Assembly (NCBI GenBank): GCA_030710605.1
Contig: CP092879.1
Location: 44,645,151 to 44,709,150 of the forward strand
Origin: Cordylochernes scorpioides
Taxonomy: Eukaryota > Arthropoda > Arachnida > Pseudoscorpiones > Chernetidae
Length of the DNA: 64,000 nt
Direction: 5' to 3'
Positions 42,125 through 53,125 of the stretch are shown here, in pieces (positions within the stretch are counted from its first letter, which is position 1; each line of letters begins with the position of its first letter). The position numbers and the translations under genes are program-made. The notes beneath the pieces are model-generated. The model had not been told where the DNA came from, did not search any database, and saw only the letters and a program-made list of their open reading frames with translations.

Positions 42125-43129
42125 ACCTTCCTATCTCTCTCTGCCTGCCTGAAGGGGTCCAGGCCTATCTTCGCGGTGCCGCCAACAGCTACTCTTGGCT
42201 GGTCCTTAGCCGGGCGTGGCTGACACCGCCGGCTCCTGACGTCTGGCTCTCGCCTAGGAGGAGGAGACTGCTGAGCCTGTGGGAGGCCTCCTCGAGCTTG
42301 ACCACCGGGTTCTTCATCCCGCCAGCCTGAGGTCCCTGCGTCTTCGAGGTGACAACAGGTTCCTGCGGCCGCCAGACCTGCTGGCTCCCGAGCGCTGGTA
42401 CAAGCGACTGTCGGGGACTTCTCCGATGGCGCCCCTGCACTAGCGCGCTCAACGCGGGCCGCGCTCCTGGACGCGCAGCATCTGGGGGCCTTCTGCCAAC
42501 GTCTCCTGCGGGAAAACGCCAGCTCCAGCTATCATGTGGAGTACGAGGCGGAGACCATCGTCATGCGGGGATCGGCGACCCCCATCACCCACCTTACCAG
42601 CCAGAGGGCGCGCCGGGCATTGGACTCGGCACGGCTCCAGGCGAATCCTACTGCAGAGCTGGCTGCCCGGTGGACCCCCACCGTGGATGTGCCCCGCTCC
42701 ATCCCCTGGGCCGACCTGCGTCGAAACTGCTTCTCGGGGCACGACGCAGATGTCGCCCTACGGCTGGCCCTCCACGCCCTACCACATCCTGACCATCCTG
42801 CTTCGAGGCGTGCCACCTGTGCCGCCTGTGGGTCAAGCGACGGGGTCGCTGACCCACAGATATTGGAGTTGCTGAGCCGTGCGACCCCTGCTCCGGGAGG
42901 TGTTCGCCTCCTGCGAAATGCCCCTGGATTTGCAGGCCTGGCTCTTCGCGTCTGCCTCCATCCCGAGGCTGTGAAGCTAACAAGTGTGGCGAAGGCTACC
43001 ATCTACAAGTACCATCTTGGTCTTGAGTTGGGTAATGCCAGCCAACACATCGACCTGCCCACTCTGTGGGAAAGAACTCTCGCAGTCCATCGGTGGCGGA
43101 GTCTTTCTCGCGGTGGGCGCCACCAATGA
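42125..43129 (+). pseudogene. GC-rich LINE 3' end, frameshifted ORF C-terminus
   Basis: About 1 kb of conspicuously GC-rich sequence in an AT-rich setting. Plus-strand frames join as GVQAYLRGAANSYSWLVLSR / WLTPPAPDVWLSPRRRRLLS (42150-42326), LRSLRLRGDNRFLRPPDLL, then DAQHLGAFCQRLLRENASSS and YEAETIVMRGSATPITHL (from 42418). A CAACGSSD Cys motif follows, with a frame-shifted LTHRYWSC...AVRPLLREVFAS, and finally AKATIYKYHLGLELGN to a stop at 43129. This resembles the region after the RT in a LINE (Cys cluster, HRYWSC), with at least three frameshifts. Clade unresolved (Tx1-like is a guess). Antisense frames here are shadows. Confidence 0.55.
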
Positions 43130-43260
43130 AGACCTTGTATATATTATTTATATATATATGTATATTTATCAATTATTTTATCTATTTATATCTATTTATT
43201 CATATATCTATCATTATTAATCTTATTTATTCATTTTATGTATTTAACCTTATATAATCT
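43130..43260. repeat. low-complexity AT (TATT)n tract
   Basis: TATTTATATATATATGTATA and related tetranucleotide-like repeats immediately after the GC-rich LINE end. Probably its microsatellite tail. Confidence 0.5.
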
Positions 43261-43294
43261 TATATGTACGTTATAATGAATCAGTTTCAATCTC

Positions 43295-43392
43295 AATCTC
43301 TCTCTTTCTCTCTCTCTCGGCCGTGCGGCCACGCGGCGCACGAGCTCCTCGTTTTTCGCCGATGGAGGCGAGGAATATTGAGCTGACCAACT
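43295..43392. other. (TC)n then GC-rich scrap, cut by gap
   Basis: CTCTCTCTTTCTCTCTCTCT is followed by GC-rich GGCCGTGCGGCCACGCGGCG... up to the N gap. GGCCGTGCGGCC is palindromic. Composition resembles the 42.1-kb element, so perhaps another retroelement end. Confidence 0.4.
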
Positions 43393-43492
43393 NNNNNNNN
43401 NNNNNNNNNNNNNNNNNNNNNNNNNNNNNNNNNNNNNNNNNNNNNNNNNNNNNNNNNNNNNNNNNNNNNNNNNNNNNNNNNNNNNNNNNNNN
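43393..43492. other. assembly gap 3 (100 N)
   Basis: Exactly 100 N. Neither edge could be joined to another place in the window. Confidence 0.95.
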
Positions 43493-43716
43493 TTTCAAAC
43501 ACAATAATCATGATATCAACAAAATATTTGGCATCAAAGTATCAGTGAATATTTGAAATAAATTTATAAAATCAATTTTCAAAGCAAGTCTGATAAGTTC
43601 GAATACAGTCGCGCGTAAGGGTTTTCTACAAATATCTATTTAGGAATGTTTGTACTTAGAAGAAACGCCTGTGGAAGAGGTTTTTTAACTTCTCGAAAGC
43701 TTGATAATATTAATAA

Positions 43717-44137
43717 CTAGCCGAATGACCCGGGCAACGCCCGGGTTTTACCCTATTAAATGTACCCTGTTTCACCCGTGGTCTCTGTTTTTTGGATTTT
43801 TTCCGATATAATTTTGTATCTGATAATCAAACATGATACAGCAAAATTTTTAAAATAGCCTATCGTCTTCCCAGTATTCTTTTACCTATGTATGGAAATT
43901 TTGGTTTGAATTAATGAACTACTGAGAATTTGTAGACGAATGACCCGGGCAACGCCCGGGTTTACACGATTAAATGTATATTACATATGGAAGATGGACG
44001 TAGTTCCCGGAGGGCACCCGCGAGGCCACTCTGCCCCCGCGCAACTGTCCAACTGGGAGCGCCCCGCGCCGTCAAAATCGTCACGCGTTCTAGAGGGCGC
44101 TGCTCCGGCCGTCAGCCGGGAGATCTCATTTACTCGG

Positions 44138-44175
<38 letters not shown>

Positions 44176-44475
44176 GGGGAAGGGAAGTCACGTGCTGCGC
44201 CGGCAGCCAATCGTCGCGCGCCGCCATCGCCCGCCTGAGTGTTTTAGAGGGCGCTGCTCGTGAGCTAAGTTGAATAATTTGAATATATAGTTTTAATAAA
44301 TGATTTATATATTTTTTAAAATAGCCTATCGTCATCCTCGTTATTTTTTACCTATGTATGGAAATTTTGGTTTGAATTAGTGATCTACTGCGAATTTGTA
44401 TAGGAGTCATACGAACAAAGACAAAGACAAACAAACATACAAACATACAAACATTCATTTTTATATATATAGAGA
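43717..44475 (-). mobile_element. non-autonomous Helitron with duplicated 3' module
   Basis: Minus strand: 5' end TCTCTATATATATAAAAATG (44475) followed by TTTGTATG-rich sequence, the usual start of a common Helitron type. 3' end CTAG at 43717-43720, preceded by a CCCGGGCGTTGCCCGGG hairpin and an 8-nt spacer. Flanks are A/T as expected. A second hairpin CCCGGGCAACGCCCGGG lies at about 43945. Internal segments 43850-43935 and 44317-44400 are tandem homologues, so the terminal module is doubled. The centre (43985-44240) is GC-rich foreign sequence with a 34-G run and a GAGGGCGCTGCTC motif twice. No Rep or helicase sequence. Confidence 0.85.
44139..44172 (+). repeat. 34-bp homopolymeric G tract
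   Basis: Uninterrupted G-run inside the GC-rich payload of the Helitron. A potential G-quadruplex and a likely sequencing-length error site. Open frames across it (poly-Gly/poly-Pro) are artefacts. Confidence 0.9.
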
Positions 44476-44769
44476 TATGATGAAGAAACCTTTTGCCGAA
44501 TACTTGATTAAGTATTTTAAAATATTTTCTGCAATTTTCATATGCGACGGTATCAGCAATATTAAGAATTATTTTAGGTTCTTTATCCTTTCGTTTAAAT
44601 GAGATTCTACCGTATAAACACATAGAAAGATACACCTTTAGTTGTATATTAATTTACAAGAGAAGGAATTACCGTTATATTTTTATTCCTTTTTAGAAAT
44701 GTATAATATTCTGTTCATCGAACAAATGAAACTTATTACTCCGGAAGTCTGAGGCTTTTATCTTAATAT

Positions 44770-45080
44770 GATCCAGGGGATTAATTTATTGTTGTTGTCG
44801 TGTCCAAAGAAGAGCATCTGATGTCTCCATGCATCTCTATCATAACAGCAGCAATTTCCACTATCTTGAGTGTGTAAAGCTGCTGCTCTGGGGGGGGGGG
44901 GGGGGGGGGGGTGAAGTCCAACCACACCTCCCTGCGGTCCCCCCTGGACCCTTGGAATATTCGACCAAGTTCTGGTTCATTTCCAAGGTGACTAAAGTGG
45001 CAAAGGCACCCATTTTCCAATTAAGAGCAAAACTGATTAATTTATTGAAAATGTTGAGGAAGATGTGTTATGGGAAAATT
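44770..45080 (-). pseudogene. retroelement-like coding scrap interrupted by 22-G run
   Basis: Minus strand: LENGCLCHFSHLGNEPELGR / IFQGSRGDRREVWLDFT, a poly-Pro from the 22-G tract (44890-44911), then EQQLYTLKIVEIAAVMIEMH, GDIRCSSLDTTTT. The second half is homologous to plus-strand EQQLYTPKIEDIA...HGDI...SSLDTT at 46480-46590 and 53410-53510. A dispersed transposon-derived coding fragment. Family not identified. Confidence 0.5.
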
Positions 45081-45084
45081 TCAA

Positions 45085-45950
45085 GCTTCTGGGAATATAT
45101 TTATTCAAATAACTATATAAGCACCCTCTGTATTTAATTATATTTGAACTCTAGTCCTATTGACGATTTATTGTAGCGTGTTTTCTCATGTAGAAGGGAT
45201 TTCATGCCTAAAAGTCAGAGATTTGCGTATTGAAATGTTTTAAAAGAAGCTTATTCCCGATAAAAGGAATATTTTCCCCTTATAATTATTGTTGGTGGTA
45301 GATTTCAATAATAACTTCTCTTCTAAAATATAAATCAACTTTATTGAAAGAACAAAAATAAGGAACATAAATAACTAAATATATCTAAGTAAACATTACT
45401 AATAAAATAACATCTCTCTAACAACACATCTCTATTAACTCTCACCTATATATTCCTGACACCACAGTTTTTAAGTCACAGATTACTACAATCATAGAAT
45501 AAAAATAATATTTGACAATAACATCCAACAATTATTTCCCTTGTTTTTGGATGATTTTTTTGTGTTTTCAGTTTCATTGTTTTCATTAAATCTATCACTT
45601 GTTTTTCGATTATTGTTATTGTGTTTACAGTTGTATTGTATATATTGATTATATCGCTTGTTTTCCTGTTATACCTTTATGCTATTGTATTCTCAGCTGT
45701 ATTATAGGCATTGGTTGTGTTTTTTTAAATTCTGAATATACCTTTTGTGCTCTCAGTTGATCAATGTCTAATTGTATTCTTTGGTTTCTGGTTACTGGCT
45801 GCTATAGCTTTCTAGTTTTATTGCATATGTGTAAAAGATATATAGGATATCCTTTATGAATAAACACCATCATCAAAATTATTTATTATAAATATATGAA
45901 AATATGGTTTTGAAAATAGAGCTAGACCTTTAATCAAAAAGGCGTATATT
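45085..45950. other. AT-rich, no gene recognised
   Basis: A TTGTTTTCAGTT / GTGTTTACAGTTGTATTG / TATTCTCAGCTGTATTAT motif recurs about every 60-70 bp between 45560 and 45760, a weak tandem pattern. Nothing coding. Confidence 0.45.
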
Positions 45951-45954
45951 GGAT

Positions 45955-46025
45955 CAAAAAATAATTTATTTACCAATATTTCAGTTGGCTAAACGCCAAC
46001 CTTTTTCAAGGTATAACAGCATATT
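45955..46025 (-). repeat. Penelope-like terminal motif, hammerhead-derived
   Basis: The minus strand reads ACCTTGAAAAAGG, GTTGGCGTTTAGCCAAC (stem-loop), TGAAATATTGGTAAAT. This has the order box / stem-loop / GAAA / stem of a hammerhead with a decayed first box. ACC and GGT can close stem I. Same family as 54120-54350 and 55000-55075. Confidence 0.45.
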
Positions 46026-46249
46026 TATGTCAACAACAAATATATGCAAATAATTTCTCTCTGTAATACTTATCATTCTTTCAAGTCATGCCCGAAGGAT
46101 GCATCCAAATATCTTTTTGAGGGTAAGTAAAATTTGTTATAGTTTATTACCAGAACAACCAGACATTGTAAAGCCTTCCAATAAGCGACCACCTCACAGA
46201 ACGACCGCTTTGTAGCTTCAGAAATGACGTGTGTCTTAATCTAATTTGA

Positions 46250-46610
46250 CACCTCTAATGGCACAAGAACCTACAGGACATGCAACAATTGTCCTGGTGT
46301 GGAACTAACACCTCCCTAAATATTTTCATGTCCAGCAATGGCCACAGCCTTGCAGAAAATTGACATGGACCCAGAACAGCAGCTTTGTACACCCAAGATA
46401 GAGGACATTGCAAATGCTGTAGTAGAGACGCATGGAGACATCTGAGGCTCTTCATTGGACACGACAAAAACAACAACACAAAATTGACATGGACCTAGAG
46501 CAGCAGCTTTACACACCCAAGATAGAGGACATTGCAACTGCTGTGATAGAGATGCAGAGAGACATCTGAGGCTCTTCATTGGACATGACAACAACAACAC
46601 TTCTAATAGG
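46250..46610 (+). repeat. two tandem copies of the DPEQQLY-type fragment
   Basis: GACATGGACCCAGAACAGCA / CCAAGATAGAGGACATTGCA / GGAGACATCTGAGGCTCTTC is present twice (46365-46465 and 46485-46590), reading IDMDPEQQLYTPKIEDIA and HGDI-stop-GSSLDTT. Dispersed copies at 44780 (minus) and 53396-53515 (plus). Probably the coding tail of an old retroelement. Confidence 0.55.
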
Positions 46611-46619
46611 AGACTTGCT

Positions 46620-47600
46620 CCAAGAGAGCCTGAAGGAATATCATTATCTATGTCTTCTCATGTACAAGAAACGTTATATCTCTATAAGAAAAATGCTTGA
46701 ATTGAACAGTATTCGAACACACAGAAGTCTCTTCAAATGAATTTTGGTAGAATGTCATATTACGTGACGAAACCTGTTTAGTTTAAGGAAAATTTGTACA
46801 ATTGCACATCAGTCACATTTCCACACGCTATTAACACTTGCAAGATAAAAAACATAGTTTTTTTAAAAAGCTCTTTATCACAAAAAACATACTTGTTAAC
46901 GGTAAATATAGTTGGTGGAAATGGAAAAAACTAGTTTGAAGAGCATTCTAATTGCTTGGATTTTCCCAAGATATTTTTCAATTTATTTTGTGAAGCAAGT
47001 TTTAATGAATGATCAACATTTACATGATGTGTTTTGATAAGAAGCATAATTAGTAATTTCATAGAGAGAGATTTTTTTTTACAGTTTGGCAATGGAGCAA
47101 AAAAAAAATCTCGGGGTGAATTAGAGAGAAGATATATATTTTTAAACAAAAAGGTTTTTTTTTTTTTAAATTATATTTTGGAAATGGTGTTTACAAAGTA
47201 ATTCTTTTTGAGTTCACTTATTTCTTAGCATACTCTTTATACAAAATTGGAATATCAACCCTCTAAATGATTTTTTACACATTCTATAAAATTATCGACA
47301 CACAAAAAAGGATTTTAGTATAACAACATATAAGAGAAACAGGCCATTCCTTCTCCCTATCAGAACCAAAGACCCATTACTCCAACATCCCCAATAGACT
47401 ACAGAGACTTATCATAGAATCCATCATATCCAGAAAGCACAATAGTATTAACAGAAGAATAGATGTTCCGGAAGAGTTTATAACATTATATTCCCTGAGC
47501 CCAGCCCATAACTCCCAAGTGAAGCGCGCGCAACAGAAGCCCGCGTTGATTATGCCTTAAAACAAATATAAACAACTAAAGAACTTTTTTTAAGTTTAAA
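46620..47600. other. AT-rich, no gene recognised
   Basis: Several A- or T-runs of 8-12 bp. No supported feature. Confidence 0.45.
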
Positions 47601-47639
47601 TATTATTTTATTGGCGTATTAAGGATGTAAAATAGTTTC

Positions 47640-47735
47640 TCCCGTAGAAGGGCTTACTTGCCCGAAAGCTCGAGATATTTTGAAATAAAAATATTTTTAA
47701 AATAATCTTTTCCCTGGAGGCTTTATATTTTTATT
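47640..47735 (+). repeat. hammerhead-like terminal motif
   Basis: CCCGTAGAAGGGCTTACTTG followed by CCCGAAAGCTCGAG: a GGGC/GCCC stem-loop, then GAAA, then a self-complementary CTCGAG. Same type as the centres at 6230 and 21250. The first box is GUAGAA instead of CUGANGA, so catalysis is unlikely. Confidence 0.45.
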
Positions 47736-48119
47736 TTAAAAAAGGATTTGTCTAATATGAAAATGTGTATAGAAAAACGTTTTTACCGAGCATGTAAATG
47801 ATTGAAATTGATCCAGCGCATCTAAACTACGCATCCAGCACGAATATTCTAGAGGTAGACTTGAATTCATGAGATCCACGGTAATTCCTCATATCTTCAG
47901 AATTTGCCAAAGAGGTGTTCAGCTGGCAAAGTGGCTAGAGCTCGTTTTTAGTGATTATTTTAACGGTAGATATGGATATTTTATATATCATTTTCACAGA
48001 AATATGGTGCTTAATGTTACAATTTTTTTATTAAAGCGGCAGCGTGAACCAGATTTTTGTAGAAGAACTATATTTATTTTTGATCGAATGTGAATAAGTA
48101 TAGAAAGAAGTAAAGAAAA

Positions 48120-48235
48120 AAAAGGTTTAACAGGAAACTTTCAAAACAGGTTCAGGTACCAATGAGATAGAAGTGAGCAGTATTGACAAACTGGATTCTA
48201 GGATCGAATCCGGTCTTAAAACACTTTTTTATTAC
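48120..48235 (+). other. possible tRNA-derived scrap
   Basis: GGATCGAATCC at 48201 fits a pol III B box and a T-run follows at about 48224, but no A box or cloverleaf is convincing upstream. Confidence 0.25.
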
Positions 48236-49084
48236 CCCCGATTCCTGAATAATGGGGCTTAAGATAGCTATTTGTCCAGGTAATCCCGTTCTTCGGCCAA
48301 ATAAATTATTCTCTGGTTACTGAAACAAGTCTAAAATAATCTAAGAGTATCGATAACTTAGCAGGGTTCTTGCAACTTGTAAGTGAAAGCTTCGAACTGC
48401 TTTCAACATGTGTAGACATGTGCTGAACTTATAGTATAGGTAATTGCAAACCTCTAGCAATTTAATACAATATAATACGGCTTGTGATTGTAAAACGGCA
48501 TTGAAAATTATACCGCATGCGTTTCTTTTCAACGAAAAATCCAAATTTATTTTAAAGAGAAATAACGATTATTTCTAACCTTAGGGATGAGGTATGAAAG
48601 GATGAATTGTTAAGAGTAATGATAATCATGCCATCATGATCATTATGCCTATCACAGCCTATTCCATCTGCACTTGAATTAGGTAATAATGTTTTTGTGC
48701 CTGCAATCATAATGGCCATAATGAATTAGTATTAAAAGAGAGGGACGCTGTATATAGAATAAAATTACATCTTTCTAGAAATTCGCCAAAATATTCACAT
48801 AGGTAGCTCGGTCCAAGTTGAAGGAACCTGTTGCTCGTATAATAATTGTAATGGAGAATATTGTATGGCATGTTCATTGTTTGGTAGCGTCTTTTGATTG
48901 ATGAAGATAACAGAGGCTGCGACATCGACTCTGTCGTCGTGGAAATCCCGTAGTTTCCCGGGTGACGAAATTTATCGTATACGAGGACATAATACGTATC
49001 TTCCTGAGTGGTTTCGTCAATTTTTGGTATTTACAGTTGTTTTGATAAGGAATATTTTGTTTCTTAAGAAAACGATCTTTTTCT

Positions 49085-49450
49085 TCTTCCTCATCTCCAC
49101 TCAATCATATTAGGGTATTAAGCCTGGAGAGATTGATATTTTGATGATGTCATCTGATGATTAGAATAGCTCATTAAAGAAGATTCCATAATGACTGGGT
49201 GAAGCAGAATTCATCTGCCTTTGTCATTAAGACTGGAAGCACTACTCAGTGGCAGGCCGACTTAGCTCCAATATGAAATGGCCGCCTTTGACATGAGGAA
49301 CAGACGTCATATGCAGCCGCTCCTAACATGGAGTACAGACACTGCTCATCTGTATCCCTGGATTAGGAGCCTTACAGGGTTACTATCAGCTGGGCTCAGG
49401 GTTTTTTAGAGTGGTTGGTACTGCTCCCCCTCCTCCTTTTTTCATCCGGG
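49085..49450 (+). mobile_element. retroposon 3' end-like fragment
   Basis: After a copy of the ~160-bp repeat start (CTCCACTCAATCATATTAGG at 49094), a GC-richer stretch at 49240-49460 contains GCCGACTTAGCTCC, AGGGTTACTATCAGCTGGGC and CGGGCTTGGGACCGGCAAAG. It looks like a retroposon UTR. No frame. Family not established. Confidence 0.35.
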
Positions 49451-49560
49451 CTTGGGACCGGCAAAGGCGGAGTTAGTTAAGAAAAGTATGATTTATTGAT
49501 CTTTAGATTTTGTTGAGTAAGATGTTTGAAAAAAGTATCGAAATAATTTTTGATCCTTAA

Positions 49561-49966
49561 TTATCGATTGTCGTTGTCATTTAAATATACTTTAGTTATC
49601 TTGCTACCAGAAGGACTAAGATACTCTACGTAAACAAGTTTATACTTTTTAAATTTATACTTAAATTTTATTTGAAAAGGACTTTTAAATTCATATATTC
49701 TATAAGTCATAAAAAACTTATAAAATTCCCATGTCGTGCTTGTATTTGCTATAGGAGGGGAGTGTTTATCAGTTCTTTTGTCATCACGAATCGTTGTTTT
49801 TGGAAAGGCTAATAGCAAAATAATGGAGTTTTTTTTCACAGAATAGATGTGAGTCATTTCTTTGGGAATGATTACGGTCGAGGAAACTTTCGCAAATATT
49901 CCTTCGTTAATTGACTGCAGGAAAACCTCACGCAATGTCGCGAGTCCTGAAGTTTTTGTCTTGTAC
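49561..49966 (-). CDS. unrecognised open frame (hypothetical protein fragment)
   Basis: About 135 codons without a stop on the minus strand. After an in-frame TAA it reads VYQIWKCRLVKYKTKTSGLA, then REVFLQSINEGIFAKVSSTV, IIPKEMTHIYSVKKNSIILL, and a Lys/Tyr-rich end KFKYKFKKYKLVYVEYLSPS, stopping at 49561. There is no ATG at the 5' end of the frame, so it is an internal exon or a broken gene. Composition is protein-like (mixed hydrophobic/charged, no simple repeats) and unlike the surrounding repeats. No copy elsewhere in the window, and I recognise no domain. Confidence 0.4.
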
Positions 49967-50424
49967 TTGACAAGGCGACATTTCCATATTTGGTAGACTT
50001 GAAGGTCTTAATGAGGCTTTTCACCAGAAGTTCTTCACACACAAGCACACAAAAATAAATTTAAAAAACTCATTTTCACATCTTTCGAACAGTTCATCTA
50101 TATCTCTATAACAGGTTACAGGTAAATTTTGCCAGAGGGAAACTGATCATAAAAAGAAAGACCACATCTTCAGTGAAAATTCAAGTTCAAAATTATACGA
50201 CAGCCATTGTCCGTCTCTTCTATCTATAAAGCGGGGCGATTACAAAGTCATAACACGTCTTTTCATCATTTTTGGAGAGGATAGTCAAAATATTCATCTA
50301 TATTTGGCCTTAGAATTGGCTTAGCATTTTTCAAGATAAGAACCTATTTGGAAAACTTCAAAGATTTGATGCATTCTCTCATAAACAAAGCCGCCATAGT
50401 ATAAATATGTCCGTAGCGCTCTAA

Positions 50425-50565
50425 AACCATGGTTTCCATGGGCATTCGGAAATTTATAAAACTCACGATGATGGCTTTGCTACCGGTACAAAGATTACAT
50501 ATTTCGATTACAGAGATGGTCAACAGATGGCGTATAGTTTTTGCGTCTATATTTTGAAAGGAGAT
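50425..50565 (+). mobile_element. strongly decayed hammerhead-module copy
   Basis: AAACCATGGTTTCCATGGG, then ATGGCTTTGCTACCGGTAC and AGATGGTCAACAGATGGCGT are in the same order as the segments following the ribozyme at 37820-37990 and at 12040-12205. The CUGACGA box is gone. Confidence 0.45.
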
Positions 50566-50633
50566 GTAGCATTATTTTTTGATTGTATAGATAGGAACAC
50601 AAGTCGGATATGCAGTAAGTAGTAAGCATAAGG

Positions 50634-50861
50634 TACACTCATGAACATCAACTTAAGGAAGTGGAAATGTCTTTGATATTGCCATTTCTGTTTTTTTTTT
50701 TTTTTTTTTGGAAGAGACAGAATCATTTTTGTTTACACTTGGTTATCTCGTGTGTCTTCAATAAAGGTCACCATGTATCAAATTATTTCAGAATTATTGT
50801 CTGAATTCCGAAATGTTTATGCTAAAAGGTGCAACTTCCTCAAGTTTTGTCCATGAGTGTA
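50634..50861. mobile_element. Tc1/mariner-type MITE
   Basis: TACACTCATGAACATCAACTTAAGG ... CTCAAGTTTTGTCCATGAGTGTA, 228 bp including a 19-T run. Family body clear. Confidence 0.8.
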
Positions 50862-50869
50862 CATCATTT

Positions 50870-51850
50870 TATGTAGAACTTGAAGACCACCTTGATTGGC
50901 TTGGATAATTCGAAATTGAGGAATTATCTAGAATAGCAAATGCCCTTTTTTTAACTTCTTGGAATTCTTGAAACTTTCGATTCCATTCACGAAATGCTAA
51001 AGTTCTGGTTTACAAATTTTATTGTAATAATGACAACGAAATTAATATATCAATAAAATAGGAGATTTTTAAACTTTTGGGGGATAATTTTTATAATTCA
51101 GTTTTTTTATACAAGGTATTTGAAATTCTAGCGATACATGTCACTGAAATAGAAAATGTTTTTGCCCCGTAAAATAATATAAAAAAAAAATAAAAAAAAA
51201 AAAACCATGATCATTAATAATTTAATAAAACGATGTCTTGACAGTTATTCCAAGGAGGAAATTACTTCTAAAAATGCAATACTCACCGAATTTATCTGAA
51301 TCCAAATATAGATACCTAAAAAGAGGGAAGAAACATTGAGGGGAATCTAAAGGGACCGTTTTGAGTCAGATCACGTACTTCATGCATAATCTTCAATAAA
51401 AACATCTTCGGTTTCGACACCATTCTGGCTAAATGCCAATGATAAGAAAGTAATTCATCCAGTAGCATCATGCTAAATCTTGATGAGAATTTTTTTACCA
51501 AGTTCATTTAAGCTATTTTGGAGTTTTTTGGATCAATTATTAGGTCGTTTGATCAAGATGGTTTGTCCTTCGTTTAACCTTGAGATTTCTACGAACAGTT
51601 TAGGGTTAGAGGTTAGTTCTGAGATAACCTTTTTTTTACAAATTAAATTGTTCTTATAAAATATTGGAACAAGTTTAAAAATAATGTACAATATTTTAGT
51701 GTTATCTATCACTTTTTACCATACAGTATAAGCGGACATATTCAACTGGTTTAATCAATCAAAAGAGATAAGCATGACCACATTTTCAAATGTAAAAAAT
51801 GAAGGTCTCCTTTTTTTGTTCAAAAAGAAAATTGTGTTTGGAATTAAAAA
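50870..51850. other. AT-rich, no gene recognised
   Basis: Long A-runs at 51179-51203. No coding or structural feature supported. Confidence 0.45.
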
Positions 51851-51859
51851 AGAGATAGT

Positions 51860-51965
51860 TCTTCTTTATTAAAGATACTTCGGCCAGTAAATCTTTTTAT
51901 TAAAAAAATTACTGGTCGAAGTATCTTTAATTTAAAGAACTATGAATTACGGCCAGGCAGCTTCT
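51860..51965. repeat. foldback of AAGATACTTCGGCCAG repeat
   Basis: TTAAAGATACTTCGGCCAGTAA and TTACTGGTCGAAGTATCTTTAA face each other around TCTTTTTATTAAAAAA. The right arm continues to GAACTATGAATTACGGCCAG as at 3000 and 53740. A head-to-head pair of the hammerhead-associated repeat. Confidence 0.65.
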
Positions 51966-51969
51966 ATCT

Positions 51970-52690
51970 TTACGATAAAAAAAAAATATATATATAGGTA
52001 TCCTTCTTTTGATATATTGAAGGCAGAAGATATAAAATTGATTGGTAAATTGTTTAGCACACGTATACTAGAAGGTTTGTACATGAAGCAAGAAAATGAT
52101 TATTCTTGAGTGTGAAAGTTGTAAAAAAAGGGAATTTACTCTCTATATTAATGTGTTTATTTTTTCTTTGTCGTCTGTTTTGCACAAGTTGAATCTGGTT
52201 ATAACGATGTATGTAAATTATGTGATTCTTTTGTTGCCTTAAATACGAGGTAATTAACTCGTTTCTCTCTATATTATACCTAAAAATGTTTAAGTTTAAT
52301 AAATTAATTTATAAATATGAGAGTTGCCTTCAAAAACGATCCACAGTACATAACAACTAAAATATGAAATGTATATTCCTAGTTAAAAGATAAAAATTTC
52401 CAGAAGTTATGCGTCTTTTCTTTTCAAAATTTTGTTATATTTCTATTATTTATATGAAGTATATATAAATAATAAACAAAACGGTTTCTGAGGATGCGTT
52501 TCTTGTTTTATTGTATATTCATCTTAAACTTTCGGGTATCACAAACCCTTCAACAGGAAGTACATGATAAAATAAATTTTAATCTTTAACTTGAAAGTAT
52601 ATTACTGACAAGCCATCTATTTTTCCACCATTTTGGCCCCCGGGATTGTCTGAATTATAATTGGAGATCTAGAGAGGTCTAAGAGCTCTC
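51970..52690. other. AT-rich with one terminal-motif scrap
   Basis: The minus strand at 52531-52560 reads CTGTTGAAGGGTTTGTGATACCC then GAAAG, another stem-loop plus GAAA motif of the hammerhead-like class (core A6 is U). TTAAATACGAGGTAATTAAC at 52239 matches the insert near 370. Otherwise nothing supported. Confidence 0.4.
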
Positions 52691-52699
52691 GGAAAAACT

Positions 52700-53125
52700 C
52701 TCATTCTTTCTTATTTACACTCAATCATATTAAGGTATCAAGCTTGTAAAGCTTGGGACTTTTGATGGTGTCTGCCGGGATGAGTAAGCTCATCAATGGA
52801 TAGTCAATACAGTCAATAATGTGTTTTGGGCTTTTTGGGGTTCAAATACCAATATCTTCTTTACTTTCTTATCTCACCAACCATATTAGGGTATGAAGCT
52901 TTTAAGCTTGAGAATTATGATGGTGTCTGCCGGGGATAAGTAGAGTTCATCAATGGATAAGTCAATACAGTCAATAATGTGTTTCGAGGTTTTTGGGGTT
53001 CAAATACCAATTTCTTCTTCTTCTTTCTTATCTCCACTCAATCATATTAAGGTATTAAGCTTGTAAAACTTTAGACCTTTGATGGTGTCTGCCGGGGATG
53101 AGTAGAGTTCATCAATGGATGGGGG
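52700..53125 (+). repeat. ~160-bp tandem repeat, three units
   Basis: CTTATCTCCACTCAATCATATT-type starts at about 52706, 52867 and 53025, each followed by GATGGTGTCTGCCGGGGATGAGTA and GTCAATACAGTCAATAATGTG. Single-unit relatives at 35930 and 49085. Confidence 0.75.

Noticed and set aside
42189-43002. Several long minus-strand and out-of-frame ORFs in the GC-rich island
   Set aside because: GC-rich DNA lacks stop codons by chance. Only the plus-strand frames show LINE-like motifs.
43940-44335. Poly-glycine/poly-proline open frames on both strands
   Set aside because: They are produced by the 34-G tract inside a Helitron. No protein-like sequence on either side.
44348-44635. 95-codon minus ORF starting near the Helitron 5' end
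   Set aside because: It crosses the Helitron boundary at 44475, and its Val/Phe/Cys-rich part is the TTTG-repeat of the Helitron 5' end.
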